From the NCBI RefSeq assembly GCF_900111235.1, contig NZ_FOJI01000004.1, positions 124,001 through 188,000 of the forward strand: a stretch of DNA of 64,000 nt, given 5' to 3'. Both the position numbers and the translations under genes were made by a program. Within the stretch, counting starts at the first letter, position 1. Each line of letters opens with the position of its first letter. Positions 16,294 to 25,684 of the stretch are shown here, one piece after another. This DNA is from [Clostridium] fimetarium (GTDB taxonomy: Bacteria; Bacillota; Clostridia; Lachnospirales; Lachnospiraceae). Under the pieces are notes generated by a model. The model searched no databases. It was given only the letters and a program-made list of their open reading frames with translations, and was not told where the DNA came from.

Positions 16294-17376
16294 TTATAAA
16301 ATAGCTTCGACATTGATTTCGTGATGCTTTGATAAATCTATAAATTCATTGTTACATTTAACGGTTGGTCGAGATAAATCATCGCGATTAATTAAAATAA
16401 CTTCACCAACTAATCCATTGGAAAGTTTTACATCATTGTGGAGATAGGTGGAAATTACATGGTTAAGAAATGGAAGGAGATATTGGGGATCAAATTGATT
16501 AAAGGCATCAGCCTCCATAATTCTTATAACTTCAAAAGGGCATATGGAACCGCGATATACACGGTTTGAAGTCATTGCATCATATACATCTGCAATAGAA
16601 ACAATTTTTGCGGCGAAGGGTATTTTGTCACCCTTTATTCCGAAAGGATAACCGCTACCATCACAACGTTCATGGTGGAGAAGACAAGCTTCGGTTATTC
16701 GATTATCGAGCCCTTTGTCCTTAATTTGATTATAACCAAGGCTGACATGGGTTTTAATCACATCAAATTCAATTGAAGTTAACTTCCCTGGTTTCATGAG
16801 AATTTCTTCTGGAATAAGCAGCTTTCCAATATCATGCAAAAGTCCGCATAGCGTAAGGATGTCTTGCTCCTCTTTATCACAACCTAGCCACTCACCGATT
16901 GTTGCACTTATGAGAGCAACATTAACAGAATGAACAAAAGTAATGTCGTCAAGCTCACGCATACTATGTAACATATCAAATAAATGTAAACTGTTTTTAC
17001 TGTCTGCAAGCAAACTAGTAGCCTCTTTTAGCAAAACATCTGTATCAATCAGTGTAGAACTAGTGATTATTTTGTTTAAATTATTCTTTATTGTTGAAAT
17101 ATTACATCGATATTTCACACTAAATTTTTTGAATGATTCACTTTTTCTTACGTTGGCAAAATAAGTGGGCACAGTATTTGGAATTAAATCATTAGATTTA
17201 TCAGGCTCTATTTCAACCATAATTTCAAGCACATGAAAATTTGAAATACGTTCTATTATTTCGTAGGAAAGAGGCGTACCTGCAGATAAAATGAGATGAC
17301 CATCGGGCAGTACAACATCTCTAGATAAAATCATACCTTCTTCTGCCTCAAAGATAAATATTGTTTTTTCGTTCAT
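16294..17376 (-). CDS. HD-GYP domain cyclic-di-GMP phosphodiesterase
   Basis: 360 residues. The C-terminal half carries the complete HD-GYP signature: HD in 'LLHDIGKLLIP', then 'HHERCDGSGYPFGIKGDKI' with H-H-E and GYP, and 'SIADVYDAMTSNRVYRG'. These proteins hydrolyse c-di-GMP to pGpG or GMP at a metal centre. The N-terminal 150 residues form a small beta domain (DUF3391-like by position) and a helical linker; no receiver or membrane domain is seen. ATG preceded by AAGGGGA. It has a consensus sigma-A promoter. With the GGDEF gene upstream it would tune c-di-GMP next to flagellar genes. Confidence 0.92.
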   Translation of the reverse strand: MNEKTIFIFEAEEGMILSRDVVLPDGHLILSAGTPLSYEIIERISNFHVLEIMVEIEPDKSNDLIPNTVPTYFANVRKSESFKKFSVKYRCNISTIKNNLNKIITSSTLIDTDVLLKEATSLLADSKNSLHLFDMLHSMRELDDITFVHSVNVALISATIGEWLGCDKEEQDILTLCGLLHDIGKLLIPEEILMKPGKLTSIEFDVIKTHVSLGYNQIKDKGLDNRITEACLLHHERCDGSGYPFGIKGDKIPFAAKIVSIADVYDAMTSNRVYRGSICPFEVIRIMEADAFNQFDPQYLLPFLNHVISTYLHNDVKLSNGLVGEVILINRDDLSRPTVKCNNEFIDLSKHHEINVEAIL

Positions 17377-17446
17377 CTTTTAAATCCCCTTTTAAATTAT
17401 TTATAAAAAAAAAAAACATTAATTATATATAAAAGAATATAATTAA

Positions 17447-17475
17447 ATTATAGGAATAATGTTGAAAAATGTCAA
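17447..17475 (-). promoter_or_regulatory. Sigma-A promoter of the HD-GYP gene
   Basis: On the reverse strand TTGACA (17475-17470), a 17-base spacer and TATAAT (17452-17447): both boxes and the spacing are exactly consensus. Confidence 0.85.
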
Positions 17476-17538
17476 TTTATATATATTTTATTTTTCACAT
17501 ATTTTACTATTGTTTTACAAATAAATTATTGTTTAGGG

Positions 17539-17567
17539 TTGACGATAAAATATTTATATTGTAATAT
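17539..17567 (+). promoter_or_regulatory. Sigma-A promoter of the metK transcript
   Basis: TTGACG (17539-17544), 17 bases, TAATAT (17562-17567), about 25 bases before the riboswitch. It is divergent from the HD-GYP promoter. Confidence 0.7.
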
Positions 17568-17598
17568 TAATACTGTAAATTGAATATTTATATTTTGT

Positions 17599-17702
17599 CC
17601 CTTATTTAGAGCGGTGGAGATACATAGGATCTATGAAGCCCGGCAACCCCATTAGGAATGTGGAAGGTGCCAACCTGAGCGAGTGAATCGAACAATAAGA
17701 GG
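17599..17702 (+). ncRNA. SAM-I (S-box) riboswitch aptamer
   Basis: The core segments are present in order: CTTAT opening P1, 'AGAGCGGTGGAGATACA', 'ATGAAGCCCGGCAACC', 'GGAAGGTGCCAACCTGAGCG', and AATAAG closing P1. Binding of S-adenosylmethionine stabilises the aptamer and lets the terminator downstream form, so metK is switched off when SAM is plentiful. Confidence 0.93.
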
Positions 17703-17728
17703 ATTTCCTAATCGAGTAGTATGATATG

Positions 17729-17757
17729 GAGTCCTTTTCAAAGGACTCTTTTTTTTA
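17729..17757 (+). terminator. Riboswitch expression-platform terminator
   Basis: GAGTCCTT, TTCA loop, AAGGACTC, then T8. It lies between the aptamer and metK, so it is regulatory rather than gene-final. Confidence 0.92.
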
Positions 17758-17862
17758 TGTGAAGTAATGTAGTGTGTTAATAATACTTCAAAAGTGCACC
17801 ATTGTGAAAACAGCATATAGGGAAATATGGGATAAATGAAAAACGAAAGGATAGGTATAAAA

Positions 17863-19050
17863 ATGGAAAGAAGATTATTTACTTCAGAATCAGTAACAGA
17901 AGGACATCCAGATAAAATATGTGATCAGATTTCAGATGCTGTATTGGATGCATTATTGGAGCAGGATCCTTATAGTAGAGTTGCATGTGAAACATGTACA
18001 AATACTGGATTTGTACTTGTAATGGGAGAAATTACATCAAAAGCTAGTGTAGATATAGCGCAAATAGTAAGAGACACAGTGATTGAGATCGGTTATGATG
18101 CCTCAGACAAAGGCTTTGATGGTAATACATGTTCCGTTATGGTAGCACTTGACAAGCAGTCAACTGATATCGCAATGGGAGTTGACAAAGCGTTTGAAGC
18201 TAGAGCTGGTGAAGATGAAAATGCAGCTATAGAAGCAATCGGCGCTGGTGATCAAGGTATGATGTTTGGATTTGCAACGAATGAAACAGAAGAATATATG
18301 CCTTATTCAGCAGCATTGGCTCATAAACTTGCAAAAAAACTTACAGAAGTTAGAAAAAATGGAACATTAAAATACTTAAGACCAGATGGTAAAACACAAG
18401 TAACAGTTGAATACGATGAAAATGGAAAACCAGTAAGACTTGATGCAATCGTAGTTTCAACTCAGCATGCCCCCGAGACTTCGCAAGAACAGATTCATGA
18501 AGATATTAGAAAATATGTAATTGATGAAGTTGTTGATGCAAATATGATAGACAACCATACTAAGATATTTATCAATCCAACAGGACGTTTTGTTATTGGT
18601 GGACCGAATGGTGATAGTGGACTTACAGGACGTAAAATTATTGTAGATACGTATGGCGGATATGCTCGACATGGTGGAGGAGCTTTTTCTGGAAAAGATT
18701 GTACAAAGGTGGATCGTTCAGCTGCATATGCTGCTCGTTATGTTGCAAAGAACATTGTTGCTGCTGGAATTGCTGATAAGTGTGAAATTCAACTTTCATA
18801 TGCAATCGGTGTTGCACATCCGACATCAATCATGGTTGATACCTTTGGGACAGGCAAAGTAAGCGACGAAAAGATTGTTGAAATCATTAGAGAAAACTTT
18901 GATTTAAGGCCAGCGGGTATTATAAAAATGCTTGATCTTAGAAGACCAATCTACAAGCAAACTGCAGCTTACGGACATTTTGGACGTAATGATCTTAACC
19001 TTACATGGGAAGCACTTGACAAAGTCGACATATTAAAGAAATATTTATAA
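17863..19050 (+). CDS. metK: S-adenosylmethionine synthetase
   Basis: Makes SAM from methionine and ATP. Family motifs are intact: '[20 protein letters not shown]' at the start, '[12 protein letters not shown]' and '[19 protein letters not shown]'. Length 395 residues from ATG 17863, which follows AAAGGA and matches the usual MetK N-terminus; the in-frame ATG at 17836 would add nine atypical residues. Controlled by the SAM riboswitch, a direct product-feedback loop. SAM made here would also feed the two methyltransferases in the glycan island. Confidence 0.98.
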   Translation: MERRLFTSESVTEGHPDKICDQISDAVLDALLEQDPYSRVACETCTNTGFVLVMGEITSKASVDIAQIVRDTVIEIGYDASDKGFDGNTCSVMVALDKQSTDIAMGVDKAFEARAGEDENAAIEAIGAGDQGMMFGFATNETEEYMPYSAALAHKLAKKLTEVRKNGTLKYLRPDGKTQVTVEYDENGKPVRLDAIVVSTQHAPETSQEQIHEDIRKYVIDEVVDANMIDNHTKIFINPTGRFVIGGPNGDSGLTGRKIIVDTYGGYARHGGGAFSGKDCTKVDRSAAYAARYVAKNIVAAGIADKCEIQLSYAIGVAHPTSIMVDTFGTGKVSDEKIVEIIRENFDLRPAGIIKMLDLRRPIYKQTAAYGHFGRNDLNLTWEALDKVDILKKYL

Positions 19051-19054
19051 TGTT

Positions 19055-19873
19055 ATGTTAGAAGAATATACGATAATTCAGTGGTTGGCTTTCTTTCTAA
19101 TTTATTCTTTCTTTGGCTGGTGTATTGAGTCAACCTTAGTATCTATTACAAAGAAAAAGTTCGTAAATAGAGGATTCTTGAATGGACCAATACTACCATT
19201 ATATGGGTTTGGGTCTATTGTAATGCTAGTATCAACATTATGGATTAAAGATAATATAATATTTGTGTATATATTTGGGACTATTTCTGCTACATGTCTT
19301 GAATATTTTACTGGAGCTACAATGGAAGCAATGCTTCATATTAAATATTGGGACTATAGTGATAAAAAGTTTAATCTTCATGGATATATTTGTCTTAAAT
19401 CATCTTTGTTTTGGGGCTTGCTTACAGTATTTCTAGTAGAAGTTATTCATAAACCGGTTGCTAACGCTGTTACAAGTATAGATGTATCAATTTTAACTAT
19501 TGTGATTTTTGTTTTACTATGCATAGCAACAATAGATTCTATCGATTCATTCAGAAAAGCGTTCGATTTACAGAAACTTCTTGATTATCAAGTTCGTATT
19601 AGAAAGGAACTTTCTGATATTACGGCTAAGCTTTCAGCGATAAGAGACAATATAACAGGTAGCTTGTTAGATGATAAAATAGATAAAGAAGGTTCAGGAC
19701 AAGAAGAGCAGGTTAAAAATATAGAAGTTTACATGGATAAGCTTAAGTTGGAGCTAGAAGCTGCAAAGGAAAAGGCCGGTTCATTAATGACAACTGTGTT
19801 TAAAAGATTCCCATCAGCAACTTCTAAAAGATTTAATGATGTATTACAAGAATTTAAAACACACTTTAAATAA
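19055..19873 (+). CDS. CmpB-type putative ABC transporter permease family membrane protein
   Basis: 272 residues. The N-terminal half has four or five hydrophobic helices and the family's 'FFGWCIESTLVS', 'NRGFLNGPILPLYGFGS' and 'EYFTGATMEAM' motifs. The C-terminal 90 residues are charged and helical, probably a cytoplasmic coiled coil. The family is named as permease, but no ATPase is adjacent and transport has not been shown. It starts 4 bases after metK stops, so it is probably co-transcribed. Confidence 0.8.
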   Translation: MLEEYTIIQWLAFFLIYSFFGWCIESTLVSITKKKFVNRGFLNGPILPLYGFGSIVMLVSTLWIKDNIIFVYIFGTISATCLEYFTGATMEAMLHIKYWDYSDKKFNLHGYICLKSSLFWGLLTVFLVEVIHKPVANAVTSIDVSILTIVIFVLLCIATIDSIDSFRKAFDLQKLLDYQVRIRKELSDITAKLSAIRDNITGSLLDDKIDKEGSGQEEQVKNIEVYMDKLKLELEAAKEKAGSLMTTVFKRFPSATSKRFNDVLQEFKTHFK

Positions 19874-19919
19874 ATATATTATATTAACTATCATAAAACT
19901 AATAAACAATGACGATATT

Positions 19920-19965
19920 AAACCTAGAAGAGCAATTTTTACGTATGCACTTCTAGGTTTTTTTA
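19920..19965 (+). terminator. Terminator of the metK unit
   Basis: AACCTAGAAG pairs with CTTCTAGGTT, followed by T7. Confidence 0.9.
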
Positions 19966-20035
19966 TGTTTTTCCAAAAAAAAGTTACAAAATTTTAAAAT
20001 AACCCTTTTAAATTTACAATTTCTTGTATATAATG

Positions 20036-20260
20036 ATAATTAGCCATGCAATGCGATAAAATAGTTGCATTTAATCAAGGCTGGTAATTAAAACTTTTAG
20101 AAACACTCTTTGTGAGCGTCTAAAGTTATCGCAGTACTCGTCAAATAAAATTAAATGCGATTAAACAAAAACAAGTGAGCTTACTAAGTTATCTTATTTT
20201 ATTTTGCTTGACTCATTATCGCGTAAATTAAAATACAATAGTAATATTTGGAATTGAAAG
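20036..20260 (+). ncRNA. Candidate structured leader RNA upstream of mbl
   Basis: This stretch between the metK terminator and mbl has more pairing than ordinary spacer. AATTAGCC pairs with GGCT..TAATT around a nested ATGCAA/TTGCAT. AACTTTTAGA..CTC pairs with GAGCGTCTAAAGTT. TGCGATAA (20052-20059) can instead pair with TTATCGCA (20126-20133). GTCAAATAAAAT pairs with ATTTTATTTTGCTTGAC. The overlap of the first two options suggests alternative folds. No known riboswitch class was recognised. Confidence 0.35.
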
Positions 20261-20269
20261 GGGATTATT

Positions 20270-21265
20270 ATGTTAACAACCGATATCGGAATTGATTTAG
20301 GAACAGCTAGTATCTTGGTATATGTTAGAGGAAAAGGCGTTGTTTTAAAAGAGCCTTCAGTGGTTGCTTTTGATAGAGATACGAATAAGATAAAAGCTAT
20401 AGGAGAAGAAGCTAGGCTTATGCTTGGTAGAACTCCTGGAAATATTGTAGCAGTTAGACCATTAAGACAAGGTGTTATTTCAGATTATACAGTAACTGAA
20501 AAGATGCTTAAGTATTTCATACAAAAAGCCATAGGAAAGAGAACTCTCAAGAAACCTAGAATTAGCGTATGTGTACCAAGTGGTGTTACAGAAGTTGAGA
20601 AGAAAGCTGTAGAAGATGCTACTATGCAGGCTGGAGCTAGAGAAGTTAATATTATAGAAGAACCAATCGCAGCTGCAATTGGTGCAGGAATAGATATTTC
20701 AAGACCATGTGGGAATATGATTGTTGATATTGGTGGTGGAACTACTGATATTGCTGTTATTTCACTTGGCGGAACTGTTGTCAGTACATCAATTAAAATT
20801 GCAGGAGATGATTTTGATGAAGCGCTTGTTAGATATATGCGCAAAAAACATAATTTGTTAATTGGAGAAAGAACTGCCGAAGATATTAAAATTAAAATTG
20901 GTAGTGCATATCCTAGAGCAGAAGTAACAACGATGAACGTAAGAGGCCGTAATTTAGTAACAGGTCTTCCAAAGACAGTTGAAGTTACATCTGAAGAAAC
21001 AGAAGAAGCTTTGAGAGAAGCAACTTCACAAATCGTAGAGGCAATTCATAGTGTACTTGAAAGAACCCCGCCAGAACTTGCATCTGATATTGCAGATAGA
21101 GGAATCGTTCTTACAGGTGGTGGAAGCCTTCTTCAAGGTCTTGAAGATTTAATTGAAGCTAAGACAGGAATCAATACGATGACTGCTGATGATCCAATGA
21201 CAGCGGTAGCAATAGGAACTGGAAAGTATGTTGAATTCATGGGTGGATACAGAGACTTCAAATAG
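20270..21265 (+). CDS. mbl: MreB/Mbl-family actin-like cell-shape protein
   Basis: 331 residues with all actin-fold signatures: phosphate-1 'DIGIDLGTASILVYV', connect-1 'VPSGVTEVEKKAVEDA', phosphate-2 'NMIVDIGGGTTDIAVISLGG' and adenosine 'IVLTGGGSLLQGL'. It polymerises under the membrane and directs lateral wall synthesis. I call it Mbl rather than MreB because of its place between spoIIID and the paired FlgF/FlgG genes, as in Bacillus, and because mreCD is absent. Start ATG 20270 has ribosome site AAAGGGG. It leads a small operon with the next three flagellar genes. Confidence 0.93.
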   Translation: MLTTDIGIDLGTASILVYVRGKGVVLKEPSVVAFDRDTNKIKAIGEEARLMLGRTPGNIVAVRPLRQGVISDYTVTEKMLKYFIQKAIGKRTLKKPRISVCVPSGVTEVEKKAVEDATMQAGAREVNIIEEPIAAAIGAGIDISRPCGNMIVDIGGGTTDIAVISLGGTVVSTSIKIAGDDFDEALVRYMRKKHNLLIGERTAEDIKIKIGSAYPRAEVTTMNVRGRNLVTGLPKTVEVTSEETEEALREATSQIVEAIHSVLERTPPELASDIADRGIVLTGGGSLLQGLEDLIEAKTGINTMTADDPMTAVAIGTGKYVEFMGGYRDFK

Positions 21266-21277
21266 GAGCGTAATGCT

Positions 21278-22045
21278 ATGGTAAAAGGTTTATATACAGC
21301 CTATACAGGATTGGCGAATCAACAAAACAGACTTGATGTGGTCACAAATAATCTTGCAAATGCGACGACAACAGGGTACAAAAAAGAAGGAACAACTGCA
21401 CAATCATTTGATTCCTTGATGGCAATTAAGATTAATGACCCTACAAGTGCCAATATCAATCAAAACATTGGGACTATGAGTCTTGGTGTTAAGATAGGTG
21501 AAAATTATCGTGATTATTCACAGGGATCATTTAAAAGTACAAGTGGTTTATATGATTTCGCTTTATCAGGTAGCGGGTTATTTTCTATTGATTTTACTAG
21601 TAAAACTGGACAAGAATCAATTATGTATACTAGAGATGGTTCGTTCCAGATGGCACAAGATGGTTCTTTGGTTACCAAGGATGGCGACTTTGTTTTAGGG
21701 CAGGATGGCCCAATTGTGTTGCCAACGAATGCGACAATATCAGTTGATGAGACAGGTGGGATTTATGCAGATGGTCAATATATTGATAAATTTGCAATAA
21801 CGGATTTTGAAGACAACAATTATTTAGAACAATATGGAGAGAATATGTATAGGGCGGTTGACGGCGCTACAAAAAAAGATGCCACGGCGACTGTTATGCA
21901 AAAATACCTCGAGATGTCTAATGTAAATGTAGTATCTGAAATGGTTCAGATGATTACAATTTCAAGATCATTTGAAAGTAGTCAGAAAGTTATGAATTCA
22001 ATTGACGAAACACTTCAAAAAGCAGTTACACTTGGTCAATTATAA
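21278..22045 (+). CDS. flgF: Flagellar basal-body rod protein, FlgF/FlhO type
   Basis: 255 residues with the rod/hook family N-terminus 'YTAYTGLANQQNRLDVVTNN' (LDVVTNNLAN) and C-terminus 'LEMSNVNVVSEMVQMITISR', which form the coiled-coil polymerisation ends. It is exported by the flagellar type III system and assembles in the rod. Twelve bases after mbl. With the next gene it forms the flhO-flhP pair of Bacillus; which of the two is functionally FlgF is inferred from order. Confidence 0.9.
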   Translation: MVKGLYTAYTGLANQQNRLDVVTNNLANATTTGYKKEGTTAQSFDSLMAIKINDPTSANINQNIGTMSLGVKIGENYRDYSQGSFKSTSGLYDFALSGSGLFSIDFTSKTGQESIMYTRDGSFQMAQDGSLVTKDGDFVLGQDGPIVLPTNATISVDETGGIYADGQYIDKFAITDFEDNNYLEQYGENMYRAVDGATKKDATATVMQKYLEMSNVNVVSEMVQMITISRSFESSQKVMNSIDETLQKAVTLGQL

Positions 22046-22082
22046 TTGTTGCAGATAACTAAATGATAAGGAGGACGTGCTT

Positions 22083-22898
22083 ATGTTACGTTCGTTATGG
22101 ACCGCCGCTTCAGGAATGAATGCGCAACAGACCAATGTAGATACAATTGCCAATAATTTGGCTAATATTAATACTACAGGTTATAAGGCAGAATCAGCTG
22201 AGTTTAAATCGTTGTTATACCAAAACTTACAATCAAAGACGACATCAGCGAATGGTGCAAATAAACCAGTAAGTGCGCAAGTGGGACTTGGTGTGCGTAC
22301 TGCATCGATTTCTTCTGATTTTACACAGGGTTCATTCTTGCAAAGCGATAACAACTTTAGCTTTGCCATTAATGGTAAAGGCTTTTTTGCGGTAAGCGGA
22401 GTTGATGGACAGACTGAATATACCAGAAATGGTAATTTTAATATTTCACAAGGAACTGATGGGTTGACATTGTGTACCTCTGAAGGATACCCGGTTTTGG
22501 ATTCAACAGGAGCACCAATTGTATTTGATGCAACGATGAAATCTAGTAATATTACAGTAAATAGTGATGGTGAGTTCTGCTATCCGGATGCATCCAATAA
22601 TCCAGCTCCAATCGGAATTTCAATTGGAGTATATCAATTTGCTAATCCAACGGGTCTTGAAAAAGAGGCTGCAAGTCTTTTTTCGGAGACGGACGCCTCT
22701 GGTGTAGCAATTAATGAAGCAGAGGATGCTGGTGTCAAGAAGAGCACAATAAAGCAAAGTTATTTAGAAGGTTCTAATGTTCAAGTTGCGACTGAGATGG
22801 TCAATTTAATAACAGCACAAAGGGCATATGAACTTAATTCAAAAGCAATTAACGCATCTGATGAAATGTTGCAGCAAGCTAATAGTTTAAAAAGGTAG
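22083..22898 (+). CDS. flgG: Flagellar basal-body rod protein FlgG (FlhP type)
   Basis: 271 residues. N-terminus 'LRSLWTAASGMNAQQTNVDT' followed by IANNLANINT, and C-terminus 'YLEGSNVQVATEMVNLITAQ' then RAYELNSKAI, which is typical FlgG. ATG 22083 sits seven bases after AAGGAGGA; the GTG at 22077 is too close. Distal rod component, exported without a cleaved signal peptide. About 30 percent identical by eye to the preceding gene, so the pair is an old duplication. Confidence 0.93.
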   Translation: MLRSLWTAASGMNAQQTNVDTIANNLANINTTGYKAESAEFKSLLYQNLQSKTTSANGANKPVSAQVGLGVRTASISSDFTQGSFLQSDNNFSFAINGKGFFAVSGVDGQTEYTRNGNFNISQGTDGLTLCTSEGYPVLDSTGAPIVFDATMKSSNITVNSDGEFCYPDASNNPAPIGISIGVYQFANPTGLEKEAASLFSETDASGVAINEAEDAGVKKSTIKQSYLEGSNVQVATEMVNLITAQRAYELNSKAINASDEMLQQANSLKR

Positions 22899-22912
22899 GA
22901 AAGAGGTAAAGT

Positions 22913-23290
22913 ATGAGTGATTTGGTAAGTAGTAACCTTGATTCGTTAAATACAAGTAGTACATACAATGCTAGTTCAGCTACTAAATCGTTGGAAAATT
23001 CATTATCATCCTCAGATCTATCAACTGCCTCTGATGACAAGTTGTTATCGGTATGCAAAGACTTTGAATCTTATTTTGTTGAACAAGTATTTAAAGGAAT
23101 GCAGAAGATGGTCCCAAAGAATGAAGAAGATTCAACGTCGTCTTCCTCTAGTAGCCTTACAGATTATTACAAAGATGAATTAACAAGTAAGTATGCATCG
23201 AGTGCTTCAGAAGCTAATGGTGGTGAAGGCTTTGGAATTGCAAAAATTTTATATGAGCAAATGAAAAGAAACTATAGTACTAACTTATAA
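22913..23290 (+). CDS. flgJ: FlgJ-like rod-binding protein without muramidase domain
   Basis: 125 residues. The 'CKDFESYFVEQVFKGMQKMV' helix and 'GGEGFGIAKILYEQMKRN' ending are the rod-binding (Rod_C/FlgJ_N) domain. The C-terminal peptidoglycan hydrolase domain of proteobacterial FlgJ is absent, as usual in Firmicutes. A low-complexity serine run (DSTSSSSSSLTDY) separates the helices. Expected to help rod assembly in the cell wall; last gene of the mbl-flgF-flgG unit. Confidence 0.85.
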   Translation: MSDLVSSNLDSLNTSSTYNASSATKSLENSLSSSDLSTASDDKLLSVCKDFESYFVEQVFKGMQKMVPKNEEDSTSSSSSSLTDYYKDELTSKYASSASEANGGEGFGIAKILYEQMKRNYSTNL

Positions 23291-23339
23291 AAATATAAGT
23301 AAATAATATCTAACATAGAAATTTAAATAACAAATATTG

Positions 23340-23413
23340 GTGCGTATGGATTAGAAGAGAATGTTAGTGGTTAGATGGCATGATTCTAGTTTGTATGCAC
23401 TTTTATATTTTTA
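23340..23413 (+). promoter_or_regulatory. Long hairpin before recD2 (terminator or attenuator)
   Basis: The 17 bases at 23340-23356 can pair along their whole length with 23384-23400 if G-T pairs are allowed, and are followed by TTTTATATTTTT. It ends the mbl-flgJ unit and immediately precedes the recD2 ribosome site. Confidence 0.55.
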
Positions 23414-23428
23414 GGGAGGCTTACGCAA

Positions 23429-25669
23429 GTGGAGCATAATAATGAAAATTCGATTGAAGGATTTGTTGATAGCATCGTCTTTCGAAATGAAGATAATGGA
23501 TATACAGTATTTAACATTATATGCAACGGCAGTGAAGTTACTTGTGTAGGAGTTCTAAGCTACATTAACGAAGGCGAATTCATAGCAGCAACTGGCGAAT
23601 ATGTAATGCACCCTATTTATCTTCAACAATTTAAAATTACATCATATGAAATTAGAGTACCAGAGGATATCCAATCGGTAAAAAGATATCTAGGTTCAGG
23701 GGCAATCAAAGGAATTGGGGAGAAACTTGCGGAGAGCATCATAAAAAAATTTGGCGAAGATACATTCCGAATAATAGAAGATGAACCGGAACGTTTGGCA
23801 GAAATCAAAGGGATAAGTGTTAAAAAAGCTATGGAAATAGCTGATCAATTAGTGGAAAAGAAAGATATGCGCAAGGCTATGATGTTTTTACAGGAATATG
23901 GTATTAACATGAATCTTGCAAATAAGATATATACACAGTATGGTAATGATATATATAGAATTATCAAGGAAAATCCTTATAAATTAGCGGATGATATTAA
24001 TGGAATAGGATTTAAAATTGCAGATGAAATTGCACAAAGAGTTGGAGTTAAGTCTGATTCGGATTTTAGAATTAGAAGCGGAATAATGTACGAATTATTA
24101 TTAGCAACGACTAATGGACACGTATATTTACCAATGAAAGAGCTTATTAATTCTACCAGGCAATTGCTACTTATAGATATGGTTAATATTGATAAATTTA
24201 TCATGGATTTATCAATTGATAAAAAGATAATAGTAAAACAAGTCAAAGATCAACAGGTAGTATACGCCTCGTCTTATTATTACACGGAGCTTAGTGTTGC
24301 CGGAATGCTAGTAAATCTTGATATAAAATATAGTGATGATGATTTAGAGGTCGAAAAAAGTATCGGATCAATTGAAAAATCCAATGAAATGATATTAGAC
24401 GGAGTGCAAAGACAGGCTGTCAAAGATGCAATTTTAAATGGGCTCATGGTAATAACAGGAGGACCAGGTACTGGTAAAACAACTACGATTAACACGATAA
24501 TCAAATATTTCGAGATAGAGGGAATGGATATTAGACTTGCAGCACCTACTGGTAGAGCAGCAAAGCGAATGTCAGAAACCACAGGATATGAAGCGCAGAC
24601 AATTCACAGAATGCTTGAATTGAGTGGTAATGCAGGGGATAATACAGCCGCTATGAATTTTGAACGGAATGAGCTTAACCCGTTAGAAACTGATGTAATT
24701 ATAATTGATGAAATGTCAATGGTTGACATAAATTTAATGAATTCTCTTTTAAAAGCTATTGCAGTAGGAACCAGATTAATTCTTGTAGGAGATGTGGATC
24801 AGCTTCCATCAGTTGGACCAGGAAATGTTTTAAAGGATATTATTCAATCTGGATGTGTCAATGTTGTAATGCTCACAAAAATATTTCGGCAGGCTGCGAC
24901 AAGTGAAATTATTATAAATGCCCATAAAATCAATAATGGGGAAGAAGTGATTCTTAATAAATACAGTAAAGATTTTTTGTTTATAAAAAGAGATAATCCC
25001 GAAAGTATCACAGGAGCAATCTGCACCCTTATTCGTGATAAGTTGCCTGATTATGTAAATGCAAAAATTAGTGATATTCAGATTCTAACGCCAATGAAAA
25101 AAGGAGCTGTTGGAGTAGAGAAGTTAAATAAAATATTACAGGAATTTTTAAATCCAGCAGCAAAAGAAAAGACTGAGAAAGAGTATGGAGACACAGTATT
25201 TAAAGTTGGGGATAAGGTTATGCAAGTGAAGAATAATTATCAACTGGAATGGGAAAAAAGAAGTAAATATGGAATACCGACGGATGGAGGAACTGGGATA
25301 TTTAATGGTGATATTGGCATAATTGAAACAATCAATTTATTCTCAGAGCAAATGATAGTGAAGTTTGATGATGAAAAGTATGTTGAATATAGTTTTAAAC
25401 AATTAGAAGAATTGGAATTGGCATATGCTGTTACAATACATAAGTCTCAAGGAAGTGAATATCCTGCAGTTATTATACCAATGTTTAGTGGTCCTAAAAT
25501 GCTTATGACAAGAAATCTATTATATACTGCAGTCACAAGAGCAAAAACCTGCGTATGCATAGTTGGATCCCAAAACTTTTTTCAGGAAATGATTCGCAAT
25601 GTAAGCGAGCAGATGCGTTATTCTACTCTTGCAGAGCGAATTAAAGAAATGCAGTCAATAGCAGATTAA
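23429..25669 (+). CDS. recD2: RecD2-type ATP-dependent DNA helicase
   Basis: 746 residues, 5'-3' helicase of superfamily 1B. N-terminal OB-like and helix-hairpin-helix region ('GSGAIKGIGEKLAESIIKKF', 'AEIKGISVKKAMEIADQ'), then Walker A 'VITGGPGTGKTTTINTII' (about residue 344), Walker B 'VIIIDEMSMVD', and C-terminal 'ELAYAVTIHKSQGSEYPAV' plus 'LLYTAVTRAKTCVCIVG'. Unlike E. coli RecD it works without RecBC, in replication-fork and mismatch-repair related roles in Bacillus. GTG start nine bases after AGGGAGG. It lies beside comF, a common clostridial order. Confidence 0.95.
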   Translation: MEHNNENSIEGFVDSIVFRNEDNGYTVFNIICNGSEVTCVGVLSYINEGEFIAATGEYVMHPIYLQQFKITSYEIRVPEDIQSVKRYLGSGAIKGIGEKLAESIIKKFGEDTFRIIEDEPERLAEIKGISVKKAMEIADQLVEKKDMRKAMMFLQEYGINMNLANKIYTQYGNDIYRIIKENPYKLADDINGIGFKIADEIAQRVGVKSDSDFRIRSGIMYELLLATTNGHVYLPMKELINSTRQLLLIDMVNIDKFIMDLSIDKKIIVKQVKDQQVVYASSYYYTELSVAGMLVNLDIKYSDDDLEVEKSIGSIEKSNEMILDGVQRQAVKDAILNGLMVITGGPGTGKTTTINTIIKYFEIEGMDIRLAAPTGRAAKRMSETTGYEAQTIHRMLELSGNAGDNTAAMNFERNELNPLETDVIIIDEMSMVDINLMNSLLKAIAVGTRLILVGDVDQLPSVGPGNVLKDIIQSGCVNVVMLTKIFRQAATSEIIINAHKINNGEEVILNKYSKDFLFIKRDNPESITGAICTLIRDKLPDYVNAKISDIQILTPMKKGAVGVEKLNKILQEFLNPAAKEKTEKEYGDTVFKVGDKVMQVKNNYQLEWEKRSKYGIPTDGGTGIFNGDIGIIETINLFSEQMIVKFDDEKYVEYSFKQLEELELAYAVTIHKSQGSEYPAVIIPMFSGPKMLMTRNLLYTAVTRAKTCVCIVGSQNFFQEMIRNVSEQMRYSTLAERIKEMQSIAD

Positions 25670-25684
25670 ACGAGGGGGGAAGAT

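Noticed and set aside
17405-17416. A12 run in the HD-GYP leader
   Set aside because: Outside the coding region in a very AT-rich stretch; no clear mechanism.
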